DNA from: Gemmatimonadota bacterium
GTDB lineage: Bacteria > Gemmatimonadota > Gemmatimonadetes > Gemmatimonadales > Gemmatimonadaceae
DNA: 64,000 nt
Direction: 5' to 3'
Assembly (NCBI GenBank): GCA_016704465.1
Contig: JADJAD010000001.1
Span: forward strand, 186,001-250,000
Positions 46,794-55,128 of this stretch are shown here, in pieces. The notes under the pieces were generated by a model that was not told the origin of the DNA, ran no database searches, and saw only the letters and a program-made list of their open reading frames with translations. Made by a program: the position numbers and the translations under genes. Position 1 is the stretch's first letter. The number at the start of each line of letters is the position of its first letter.

Positions 46794-48983
46794 ATGCATA
46801 CAGCTTGTCGGCTTCTGCTCGGTGGAGCGCTGTGCGCGAGCGCGTCGCTCCTCTCGGTGCAGCCAGTGTCTGCCCAGTCCCTTGGATACGTGCTCATGCC
46901 GTCGGCGCAGCGCGTCCAGTGGGACGACGACCTCGCGTTCGACGATGATTGGCTCTACGGCGGACGGATCGGTCTGCTGTTCGGTCGCCACGTGGAGCTG
47001 CAGCCGTTCTACTACTACAAGAACAATTTCCCCATCGACGCGGGACGCGCGGCCGCCTCGTTCGGCCCGTTGGCGCAGGGACGCAGCGTCGACATCAAGA
47101 ACTTTGGCGCCAACCTTCAGTTCAACCTGGGTCGCGGTGACGTCGTCCCATTCGTGCGGGGCGGAGGAAGCATCCTGCGCTTCGAACCGGACTCCGGTGA
47201 GAAGCGGGATCGCGTGGCGGTTTCGGCCGGCGGCGGTGTCCGCTTCAATCTCGGCGGGATGCAGGCTGAACTGTACGGCGAGCAACTCGCGTTTCGCCTG
47301 AACCCGCTCAACGTCTTCGGAACCGTGGCGCCCACCGGAGACCCGGTGCCATCGCTCCGTAACATCGTGTACGGAGCGGCGCTGTCGATTCCGCTCTCGA
47401 AGTTCGATGATGCCGCGCTCGACGCGCCGCTGAGCGGAGCGACTGCGCCGATCGAACCGTTCGTCGGACGCCTGCGCTACGCCTCCGAGCAGAACCTCGA
47501 TGATCAGGAACTGGCCGGTGTGCGAGCGGGCATTGACCTCACGTCGCAAGTCGGGCTGCGCGGCTTCTACTGGCGCGGCGCCAACGACGATCGTGACGGC
47601 ACGGCTCCGGTCGCCGGCTACGGCGGCGAAGCACAGTTCAACCTGAACACGGGTCCGGGGATCGCACCGTACCTCGTGGTCGGCGCTGGGCGTATCGATT
47701 ATCTCGACAACTTCCGCGATCGCGACTCGCTGTCGCGCGACGACCAGAGCGCACTCATCCTGGGCGGCGGGGCGAGCATTCGCCTTTCCGACCGGATTCG
47801 GTTGAATGCGGCGGTGCGCGACTACGTGATGACCGCCGAGCCGAAGCTCACCGACGTGGCCAGCACCGACGATCTCACGCACAATACAATGATTTCGGCC
47901 GGGCTGACCATCAGCCTCGGCGGTCAGGGCGCGACGGCCCGACGAGAGGAGGCGGCGCGACGCGAGCGAATGGAGGCCGAGCGCCGCAGTGAGCGCGACC
48001 TCGAGCGGGAGCAGGAACTGGATCGCTACCGCGATGCACTCGCCGAGCGCAGCGCAGAACGCGACCAGGCAGATACGGTGGTGCGTTACCGACAGGTGCC
48101 CGGCCAGGCCGAAGTCACGGTCGACACGACGGTGACGCGTATGCGGCGCCCGATGGCGATGCAGCGTGGTGACTCGACCGCGCGGTGGATGACCATCCCG
48201 GTGCCAATGGTGGGTGAAGTCATCCTGCGCTACGGTTTGACTCCGTCCGGCACCGGCTCGACCAGCATGACCTCGACCGGGCTGTCGATCGAAGAAATCC
48301 GCCGCATCATTCGCGAGGAACTGCAGCGCGACCCGATGACAGGCGCACGCACGGCGCCCGATACGACCATCATCCGGCAGGAGCCAATGTCGGGGGCAGC
48401 TAGCGAGGCCGCGATGGCCGCCCGACTGGCCGAGATGGAGCGGCGCCTCGCCGCGCGCATGGCGGACCTCGAGGCCGCGCGCAACGTTCCCGCGACGCCG
48501 GCCCAGGTCGTCGTCGTTGACACGGCAGCGGGCGCGGAAGAGTTGACCAGCATGCCGGTCTTCCGGCGCCTCGGCCGCACGAGCAGCCGTGACCTTCGCC
48601 CGTTCGTCGGGTTTGGTGGCGGCGACGGCTCGCAGGTGGTCGCCAGCCTGCGTGCCGACCTCGGCCCGCTACAGCCGGGGAGTGGCTTCCGGTTCGTGCC
48701 GGAACTCGCCCTGGGGTTCGGCAGCGGATCGCCGTCCGTCCTGGCCTTGGCCAACGTGCAGTATCCGTTCGGCTCGGTGATGGGGAGCCGCACGGTGCAG
48801 CCGTACGTGACGCTGGGCGCCGGGATCTTCTCCCCGTCGGTCCTCGCGGTGAACACGGCGGTCGGTGCGTCGTTCAACGTGCGCAGTGCGGGCATGTCGC
48901 CGATGTACACCTACGTGGAGCTGCAAGGGCTCAACTTGTTCGACTACACACGCCTGATGGTCGGGTTGACCACGCGTCGCTGA
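46794..48983 (+). CDS. Outer-membrane beta-barrel protein with an inserted coiled coil
   Basis: A 729-residue protein with a signal peptide (LLLGGALCASASLLSVQPVSAQ). Residues about 30-200 and 215-380 are two barrel-like regions rich in alternating strands: LYGGRIGLLFGRHVELQPFY, GGSILRFEPDSG, and then VGLRGFYWRGANDD and IAPYLVVGAGRIDYLDNFRD. Residues about 385-455 and 565-600 are charged coiled coils (RREEAARRERMEAERRSERD, MAARLAEMERRLAARMADLE). A final barrel segment (RPFVGFGGGDGSQVVASLRA) ends in LMVGLTTRR. It probably sits in the outer membrane with a periplasmic stalk. Similar multi-part proteins are common in Gemmatimonadota, by general impression only. Followed by a strong terminator. 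Confidence 0.75.
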   Translation: MHTACRLLLGGALCASASLLSVQPVSAQSLGYVLMPSAQRVQWDDDLAFDDDWLYGGRIGLLFGRHVELQPFYYYKNNFPIDAGRAAASFGPLAQGRSVDIKNFGANLQFNLGRGDVVPFVRGGGSILRFEPDSGEKRDRVAVSAGGGVRFNLGGMQAELYGEQLAFRLNPLNVFGTVAPTGDPVPSLRNIVYGAALSIPLSKFDDAALDAPLSGATAPIEPFVGRLRYASEQNLDDQELAGVRAGIDLTSQVGLRGFYWRGANDDRDGTAPVAGYGGEAQFNLNTGPGIAPYLVVGAGRIDYLDNFRDRDSLSRDDQSALILGGGASIRLSDRIRLNAAVRDYVMTAEPKLTDVASTDDLTHNTMISAGLTISLGGQGATARREEAARRERMEAERRSERDLEREQELDRYRDALAERSAERDQADTVVRYRQVPGQAEVTVDTTVTRMRRPMAMQRGDSTARWMTIPVPMVGEVILRYGLTPSGTGSTSMTSTGLSIEEIRRIIREELQRDPMTGARTAPDTTIIRQEPMSGAASEAAMAARLAEMERRLAARMADLEAARNVPATPAQVVVVDTAAGAEELTSMPVFRRLGRTSSRDLRPFVGFGGGDGSQVVASLRADLGPLQPGSGFRFVPELALGFGSGSPSVLALANVQYPFGSVMGSRTVQPYVTLGAGIFSPSVLAVNTAVGASFNVRSAGMSPMYTYVELQGLNLFDYTRLMVGLTTRR

Positions 48984-49073
48984 GCCTGGCGGCGTCCTCC
49001 CACCCGCCGCGGTGAAGGCCGCGGCAGTTTGGGTGGCGGCGCCGCAGTGGCGATGCGCCGTTGTTTGTACGAG

Positions 49074-49110
49074 AAGCCCCGGTGCCGATTGATTCGGCAC
49101 CGGGGCTTTT
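49074..49110 (+). terminator. Rho-independent terminator
   Basis: A 15-bp stem: AAGCCCCGGTGCCGA, a 5-base loop TTGAT, then TCGGCACCGGGGCTT and a short T run. It lies 90 bp after the outer-membrane protein gene and close to the 3' end of the convergent Rieske gene, so it can serve both. Confidence 0.9.
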
Positions 49111-49146
49111 CATTCCGCACTCCTACACCGCGGCCCGGCGTCGGCG

Positions 49147-50259
49147 TTAGGCGCGCTCGGCAGTACCGAGGTCGTCCATGACCAGGCGATGTGCCTTGCG
49201 GCCGCCGCGGCCGAAGGCGTGCGGCGCCTGCTCGTGATCCAGGAGCAGCTGCGCATGGTCGATGGCCCGGGCCGCGAGGTTCCGAGCGCCATCACGCAGC
49301 TCCTGGCTCCCCTTCACGACCTCGATGTTCTGCTCCATGTCCTCGGCGCTCCAGCCGCGCGAGTGGGCAATGAACGGGAACTGGGGAAAGTGGCAGCCGA
49401 TCTCGCCGAAGAAGCCCATCATCTGTCCGGCGACGGCCTGCACGTTGTCCTGCCCGCCGGTGATGATGAAGGCGGCGACCTTGTTGCGCAGCAGGACCTT
49501 GTTGGCGATGGTCACCTGGTTCTGCACGCAGTTCAAACGCTCCACCATGCGGTAGTACAGCGCGCTGGCATTGCCCCACCGGATGGGCGTGGCCACGAGG
49601 ATCACGTCGCCCCAGTGCACGATGGCCTCGTACACGCGCTCCATCTGGTCGTCGGGATCCATCTGGGTGATGGAGCACGGCCAGGTGCAGGCGTGGGCGC
49701 TCTTGGAGTAGTACCCCTCGCACGGCCGGAACTTCAGGTCGGCCAGTCGCAGGGTCCGGGTCTCCAGGCCTAACGACTCCGCTTGCGCCATCGACTCGGC
49801 AAGCAGCGCGTCGCTGGTCGAGAAGCGCGGGTTGGCCATGTCCATGCTGGTGCACGAGATGCCGACCACCCGCACCGGCCCGGGCTCGCGCTTCACCGGT
49901 CGCGCCAGGGCGTGCTTCGGGTGGGGCCCGTGGGTGCGCCGGGTCGGCGGATCGGTCGACACCAGCAGTCGCCCGTCGTCCACGCGCACCTCGTAGCGCG
50001 GCACGGCGTCCTCCTCGTAGCCGGGCTCGCCCTTGCCCGTGCGGCAATGGTACTTCCAGTTGTGCCAGGGACAAACGATGTAGTCGCCGTCGAGCCGGCC
50101 GTCGGCCAGCGGTCCGCCGGCGTGATTGCACGTGCCCGACAGCACGCCGAACTCGCCTTCGTGATAGGTGACCACCAGCCGAGTGGTGCCGAGGTTTGCG
50201 GCTGTGAGCGGCTGGCCGGTAAAGGAGTCGGCAGGGCCGAGGTCGTGCCAGGTCGTCAT
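49147..50259 (-). CDS. Fusion of a Rieske [2Fe-2S] domain and an NAD(P)H-dependent FMN reductase-like domain
   Basis: A 370-residue protein. The N-terminal Rieske domain has both cluster-binding boxes: GTCNHAGGPLADG and VCPWHNWKYHC (residues about 40-70). The C-terminal domain is a flavodoxin-like oxidoreductase: VRVVGISCTSMDMANPRFST, VATPIRWGNASALYYRMVER and FIITGGQDNVQAVAGQMMGF. A two-domain electron-transfer enzyme of this kind would take electrons from NAD(P)H through FMN to the iron-sulfur cluster. Substrate unknown. ATG at 50259. Divergent from the flavoprotein gene at 50543. Its stop codon TAA is itself part of a CGTTAGGC octamer (49145-49152). Confidence 0.88.
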   Translation of the reverse strand: MTTWHDLGPADSFTGQPLTAANLGTTRLVVTYHEGEFGVLSGTCNHAGGPLADGRLDGDYIVCPWHNWKYHCRTGKGEPGYEEDAVPRYEVRVDDGRLLVSTDPPTRRTHGPHPKHALARPVKREPGPVRVVGISCTSMDMANPRFSTSDALLAESMAQAESLGLETRTLRLADLKFRPCEGYYSKSAHACTWPCSITQMDPDDQMERVYEAIVHWGDVILVATPIRWGNASALYYRMVERLNCVQNQVTIANKVLLRNKVAAFIITGGQDNVQAVAGQMMGFFGEIGCHFPQFPFIAHSRGWSAEDMEQNIEVVKGSQELRDGARNLAARAIDHAQLLLDHEQAPHAFGRGGRKAHRLVMDDLGTAERA

Positions 50260-50542
50260 TGGTCTGGGGAGACGGGGTGAGCGCGTGGCAAGCGAGGTGC
50301 TGAATCGGCGTGTGCTACATCAGTTACCCCGTCGCCCCCGATGGGGCAATGCCCGCCGGGAAATCCACGTGTGTTCGTGGCTACGCGCGTGAGTTCGTGG
50401 AGGCTCACGAGAATCCGCGAGTCTTCATCGGCGGATTGTGAACCATTCGCCGACATGCTGACTTAGTGTCTCGACCGCGGAATTGCCGCCCGAGGTCACG
50501 AGCGCCACCGGCTGTTCTCTCTCCTCCAATCCCGTGCGCCGC

Positions 50543-51973
50543 ATGAGCAGTCCGACGTTTGACCTGATCGCCATCGGAGGCGGAACCGCCGGACTCGTGA
50601 CGGCCGCTGGCGGCGCCGGCCTCGGCGCCAAGGTGGCACTGATCGAGCGCGCCCGCATGGGGGGCGAGTGCCTGTGGAACGGCTGCGTGCCCAGCAAGGC
50701 GCTGATTGCGGCCGCCAAGGTCGCGCACCTCACGCGCACGGCGTCTCGCTTCGGGGTGGCCACCGGCGACGTACGCGTGAGCATGGAGCAGGTGCGCGCA
50801 CATGTCGCAGGCGTCCAGGCCACGATCGCCCCGCACGACTCGCCGGAGCGCTTTCGCGGACTCGGCGTGCACGTCGTGCAGGGCTCGGCGCACTTCGTCG
50901 ATCCGCACACGGTCGAGGTGGATGGCCAGCGCCTGACGGCGCGCAACATCGTGATCGCCACCGGGACTCGTCCCGCCGTGCCCCCGATCCCCGGACTCGA
51001 GCAGGTGCACTACCACACCAACGAGACGATCTTCGCGATCGACGCGCTGCCGACGACGCTGCTCGTGGTGGGAGGCGGGCCGATCGGCACGGAGCTGGCG
51101 CAGGCGTTCGCGAGGCTGGGGAGCACGGTACACGTCATCGAGGCGCTCCCGACCTTCTTCGCCAAGGAAGACGCCGAGGTCGCCGAGCGACTGCGCGTGC
51201 AGCTCGAGGGCGAGGGAATCGTCGTGCACCTTGGGACACAGGCCACCCGCGTGCGACAGGACGGCGGGCGCACGATCCTGACGCTCAAGGGCGAGGACGG
51301 CGAGGAGCGTGAACTCGCCGGGGACGCGTTGCTGCTGGCCGTGGGGCGCTCGCCTAACGTCGCAGACCTCAGGCTCGATGCCGTGGGCGTGAAGACCGAC
51401 CGCGGCGGTGTGATCACGGATGCGAAGTTGCGCACCAACGTGGACGGGATCTTCGCCGTGGGCGACATCGTGAGCGGTGGGCTCAAGTTCACGCACGTGG
51501 CCGACCACATGGCGCGTGCGGTGCTGCGCAACGCGCTCTTTCCCGGGAGCAGCGCGGTCAGCTACGACGCCGTCCCGTGGGTCACCTTCACCGATCCCGA
51601 GCTGGCGCGTGTCGGGCTCACCGAGCAGGAGGCGCGCGATCGGCACGGGAGCGGGGTCGGCGTCTGGCGGCGGGAGATCGGCGCGGTGGACCGTGTGATC
51701 GCCGACGGCGGACCGCCCGGGCTGGTGAAGATCGTCACCGACGCCAAGGGGAAGGTGATCGGCGGGCACATCCTGGGACCGCATGCGGGGGACATGATCG
51801 GCGAGTTGACGATCGCGCTGAAGTTGGGGCTGACGGTGGGGCAGCTGGGCGGGGTGATCCATCCGTACCCGACCACCGCCGAGTCCATCAAGCAGGCCTC
51901 GGAGCAGCGCATCAAGGCGACGTTCACCGGGTGGAAGAAGTCGCTGGTGAAGCGCCTGGTCAATCGCGTGTAG
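50543..51973 (+). CDS. Mercuric reductase-like FAD-dependent disulfide oxidoreductase
   Basis: A 476-residue flavoprotein of the dihydrolipoamide dehydrogenase superfamily. FAD site DLIAIGGGTAGLVTAAGGAG, redox-active disulfide GGECLWNGCVPSKAL, NAD(P) site LLVVGGGPIGTELAQAFARL, and second FAD contact TNVDGIFAVGDIV. The C-terminal dimer motif is HPYPTTAESIKQASE. There is no N-terminal metal-binding domain and no C-terminal Cys pair, so mercury reduction is doubtful. The enzyme is better called a generic disulfide reductase. ATG at 50543. Confidence 0.88.
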   Translation: MSSPTFDLIAIGGGTAGLVTAAGGAGLGAKVALIERARMGGECLWNGCVPSKALIAAAKVAHLTRTASRFGVATGDVRVSMEQVRAHVAGVQATIAPHDSPERFRGLGVHVVQGSAHFVDPHTVEVDGQRLTARNIVIATGTRPAVPPIPGLEQVHYHTNETIFAIDALPTTLLVVGGGPIGTELAQAFARLGSTVHVIEALPTFFAKEDAEVAERLRVQLEGEGIVVHLGTQATRVRQDGGRTILTLKGEDGEERELAGDALLLAVGRSPNVADLRLDAVGVKTDRGGVITDAKLRTNVDGIFAVGDIVSGGLKFTHVADHMARAVLRNALFPGSSAVSYDAVPWVTFTDPELARVGLTEQEARDRHGSGVGVWRREIGAVDRVIADGGPPGLVKIVTDAKGKVIGGHILGPHAGDMIGELTIALKLGLTVGQLGGVIHPYPTTAESIKQASEQRIKATFTGWKKSLVKRLVNRV

Positions 51974-52038
51974 CCGAGCCGTCGCGGAGCGCGCGGCGTG
52001 TCCGGCTGGCTGTCGTCATCCTTCACCGAGGTTCGTTG

Positions 52039-52884
52039 ATGTCATCGCCGACCGCACTACACGAGGGAAGCTGGTGCACGGTGCGACCTGAGCTGGCGCG
52101 CGCGCTCACGGATGCGCGCCTGCAGGCGCATCACGCCGCACGGCTCGTCTCGGCCGCGGGCATTTCGTACCGCGAGCCGGCATTGGACGACAGCCACACC
52201 AGCATGCGATGGAGCGCGCAGCGGGGCGGACTCTCGATGGACGTCGGCGACGATGTGTCGGTGGCGCTGTGGTTGGCCGAGCTGACGGTCACGATTGCTC
52301 GGGCCGGGCGGCAGGTGGCGGCGCTCACGCTCAGCGGGCGCACCATGACCGACGCCGAGGGGCTGGTGCGGGCCGCGCTTGGGCGAGCCGGGCTCGAGGA
52401 AGGACGATATACGACGCAACGGCACTTCGAGCTTCCGCCGCACCCGATCGCCGACGGCCGGGCCTTCGAGGTCGCCAATGGCGAAGGATCCGGTGAGTTG
52501 GCGCGCTGGTTCGGCGCGGCGGCCGCGGCGCTCGACGAGACGGCGCGGGAACGTGGGGGTTCGGCTGTCGTCTGCTGGCCGCACCACTTCGACCTCGCCA
52601 CCCTGATCACGGTCGCGCCGGGGCGGACCACGGGGGCGGGGTTGTCGCCGGGTGATGGATACTACAACGAGCCCTATTTCTACGTGAACGCCCATCCGTC
52701 GCCGCCCCCCGACGCGCTCACGCAGTATCCACTCGACGGCGGCGGATTGTGGCACACGCACGAGTGGGTCGGCGCGGTGCTGCCGGGTTCGACACTCGCG
52801 GCGGCGGCGGGTGCCCAGCGGGAACAGGTACGTCGATTCCTGCACTCGGCGACCGGACACACCGTATCGATGCTGCGCCGTTAG
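52039..52884 (+). CDS. Conserved hypothetical protein
   Basis: A 281-residue protein with clear conservation-like patches: HEGSWCTVRPELARALTDAR, a middle SGELARWFGAAAAALDE, then CWPHHFDLATLI and GLSPGDGYYNEPYFYVNAHP, and finally GGGLWHTHEWVGAVL. The His- and aromatic-rich C-terminus suggests metal binding. I recall similar proteins in other bacteria but cannot name the family. The ATG at 52039 starts just after the flavoprotein gene (65 bp), so they may be co-transcribed. Confidence 0.7.
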   Translation: MSSPTALHEGSWCTVRPELARALTDARLQAHHAARLVSAAGISYREPALDDSHTSMRWSAQRGGLSMDVGDDVSVALWLAELTVTIARAGRQVAALTLSGRTMTDAEGLVRAALGRAGLEEGRYTTQRHFELPPHPIADGRAFEVANGEGSGELARWFGAAAAALDETARERGGSAVVCWPHHFDLATLITVAPGRTTGAGLSPGDGYYNEPYFYVNAHPSPPPDALTQYPLDGGGLWHTHEWVGAVLPGSTLAAAAGAQREQVRRFLHSATGHTVSMLRR

Positions 52885-52995
52885 GACCGCGGGCCGCCGG
52901 TGGGTGACACGCTGAGCGCGTGCACCGATCCCCAGCCTCGGACGCCGCAAACGTTCAGGTGCGCGGCGGTGTCCTATCGGGACAGCCACCGCCCG

Positions 52996-53040
52996 CACGC
53001 CTCGTACGCCTCGTACGCCTCGTACGCCTCGCACGCCTCG
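52996..53040 (+). repeat. Five tandem 9-bp units
   Basis: Five consecutive units of the type (C/T)ACGCCTCG, ending three bases before the ATG of the erythromycin esterase-like gene. The unit has the same length as the GCAGAGG element but a different sequence. Possibly part of the leader or a slippage product. Confidence 0.8.
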
Positions 53041-53043
53041 CCG

Positions 53044-54936
53044 ATGGTCTCTCGGATTCGCCTTGCGCTCGCCTGTTCCCTGTTCCTCACGCTCTCGGGG
53101 AGCTTCACCTCCCTTGTGTGCGCGCAACGCCCGCTCAATCTCGATTTCGACCGCGCGTCCGTTGCCTACGCCGATCGACCGTGGGGGTGGTCACTCGGGT
53201 GGTCGTCTTTCGATCCGCGCGTGCCGGCCAGCTTCTCGCTCGACTCGACACAACGCGTGCAGGGGCGCCGCTCGCTGCGCATCACCGCCACCGACACCGG
53301 CGCCTCCTCTCCGCTTCGGGCGATGGCGCTCCAGCTCCCCGCGGAGTTCGCCCGCGGGAGCGTGTTGCGCCTGACCGGCGCCATGCGGGGGGGCGGACGC
53401 GGCGGGCGGGCCCTGGTGCAGCTGGAAGCATGGATGGACCGGGCGGGCGGCGCCGCCGACACCGCCGTGCTGCCACTGCGCGAGCGCCGGGGAGAGTGGC
53501 AGCGCTTCACCCTCACCATTCGCCCGCCGAACGAGCCGGCGGTTCATTCGATCTACATCGCGGTGGGGGTCGAGGGGAGCGGCACAGCGTGGTTCGCAGA
53601 TCTCGCGCTCTCCCGCGACGGCATTCCCCTCAGCGTACTCCCCGCCGACGACGTCCCGCCGGTGACCGCGACGGAGCGAGCGTGGCTCGCGGCGCGAAGT
53701 GCGCCGCTCTCGCGCGTCACACCGGAAGCCGCCAGCAGCAACTCCGTGCCCCCCGACCTGGCCCTGGTCTCGCGCGTCGTCGGCAATGCCCGCATCGTGG
53801 CACTCGGCGAGTCGACGCACGGCACGCACGAGTTCTTCACGATGAAGCACCGGTTGCTCGAGCATTTCGTGCGCCGGCTCGACTTCGACGTCTTTGCCAT
53901 CGAGGGCAACCAGTTGGCGGTGGAGCGGCTCAATGCCTACGTGCATGGTGCGCCAGGCACGGCGCGCGAGGCGATGCGTTCGCTGTTCCGGGTGTGGAAC
54001 ACCGAGGAGATGCTGGCGCTGGTGGAGTGGGTGCGCGGCTATAACGCGACGCATCCCGCCCGACCGGTGCGGTTCATCGGGTATGACATGCAGGACCACC
54101 AGACCCCGGTGGATTCGCTGGAGGCGTTCGTGCGCCGCGTGGAACCGGCCTACCTGGCGCGCCTGCGCCGGCTCACCGAGAGCTATCGGAGCCAAGCATC
54201 GTACGCGACGCCGCAGCAACCCGAGGCGCGCCGGCGGGCGTGGGGGGCGGCGCTGGACACGCTGTGGGTCGAGGTCTCGGGTCGGCGCGCCCAGTGGCTC
54301 GCCCCCGCGCGCTCGCGCGCCGACACTCTGGCGGTGGAGTGGGCGATCCATGACGCGGACCTCGTGCGGCAGGCCGCGCGAATGAACGTCACGCTGAACT
54401 CACCCGACCGCGACAGCCTGATGGCCGCCAACCTCGACTGGGCAATGCGTACGCTGTATCCGACCTCGCGCGTGGTGGCCTGGGCGCACGACGTGCACGT
54501 GAGCCACGGTGGTGACAGTGCGCGGTCGTTCAACGGTGGCGCGCAGATGGGGGCGTACCTGAAGCATGCGTTCGGGTACGACTACCGCGCGTTTTCGCTG
54601 CTGACCCGCACCGGTCGCTACAGCGCCACGCGCAGCTTCACCGACCGTACCATCGCATCGATGCAGGCCTTTCCGGCTCCTGCGGGGAGCGTGGAAGCGC
54701 TGCTGGGGTCGATCCCCCGGTCCGCCGGCAGTCCGGGGCTTGTCACGGACCTGCGGGTCGTCGAGGGCGACGGAGTGGGGCGATTCCTGTGGCGGGCACG
54801 GCCCGTTAGGCACATCGGGTATGCGGCGTACGACTACGGGTTCGACCTGCGGGCGGTGATGCCGTTGGAGTTTGATGCGGTGGTGTTCATTGATCGTACG
54901 GAGTCGTCGCGGATGCTGGTGGTGACGGGGAAGTGA
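53044..54936 (+). CDS. Erythromycin esterase (EreA)-like protein, secreted
   Basis: A 630-residue protein with a signal peptide (LALACSLFLTLSGSFTSLVC). Residues about 30-190 are a carbohydrate-binding-like beta sandwich (LRITATDTGASSPLRAMALQ, then FADLALSRDGIPLSVLP). The esterase domain begins near residue 220: VALGESTHGTHEFFTMKHRL and AIEGNQLAVERLNAYVHGAP, then FIGYDMQDHQ. The H of GESTHG is the presumed catalytic residue, and WAHDVHVSHGGD supplies further family blocks. Related enzymes open the macrolide lactone, but many members are not resistance enzymes. The extra N-terminal domain and secretion suggest a different substrate. Confidence 0.85.
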   Translation: MVSRIRLALACSLFLTLSGSFTSLVCAQRPLNLDFDRASVAYADRPWGWSLGWSSFDPRVPASFSLDSTQRVQGRRSLRITATDTGASSPLRAMALQLPAEFARGSVLRLTGAMRGGGRGGRALVQLEAWMDRAGGAADTAVLPLRERRGEWQRFTLTIRPPNEPAVHSIYIAVGVEGSGTAWFADLALSRDGIPLSVLPADDVPPVTATERAWLAARSAPLSRVTPEAASSNSVPPDLALVSRVVGNARIVALGESTHGTHEFFTMKHRLLEHFVRRLDFDVFAIEGNQLAVERLNAYVHGAPGTAREAMRSLFRVWNTEEMLALVEWVRGYNATHPARPVRFIGYDMQDHQTPVDSLEAFVRRVEPAYLARLRRLTESYRSQASYATPQQPEARRRAWGAALDTLWVEVSGRRAQWLAPARSRADTLAVEWAIHDADLVRQAARMNVTLNSPDRDSLMAANLDWAMRTLYPTSRVVAWAHDVHVSHGGDSARSFNGGAQMGAYLKHAFGYDYRAFSLLTRTGRYSATRSFTDRTIASMQAFPAPAGSVEALLGSIPRSAGSPGLVTDLRVVEGDGVGRFLWRARPVRHIGYAAYDYGFDLRAVMPLEFDAVVFIDRTESSRMLVVTGK

Positions 54937-54961
54937 TCCCTGGTCGGCGGGGGTGAGGCAT

Positions 54962-55025
54962 CTCCTCTGTGTCCTCTGCGTTTAAAGAGCTTTTGAACCG
55001 CAGAGGACGCAGAGGTCACAGAGGG
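54962..55025. repeat. GCAGAGG hairpin repeat (copy 11)
   Basis: Left arm CTCTGTGTCCTCTGCG, core TTTAAAGAGCTTTTGAACCG, right arm of three units with one change (GTCACAGAGG). The most diverged full copy. Between the convergent 3' ends of the esterase-like and amidohydrolase genes. Confidence 0.88.
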
Positions 55026-55128
55026 GAGGAGGCGAGGCGTCGGGAGCGTGTTTGGAACCACGAGAGGGGGCGGCCGTCTGAAGGGCACCGTTCTGGTGAT
55101 CAGCTCTCCACCGACGCCCCCGCCTTCA

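Noticed and set aside
50543..51973. Mercury resistance gene merA
   Set aside because: The redox-active disulfide is present but the C-terminal Cys pair and a mer operon are absent, so only a merA-like fold is supported.
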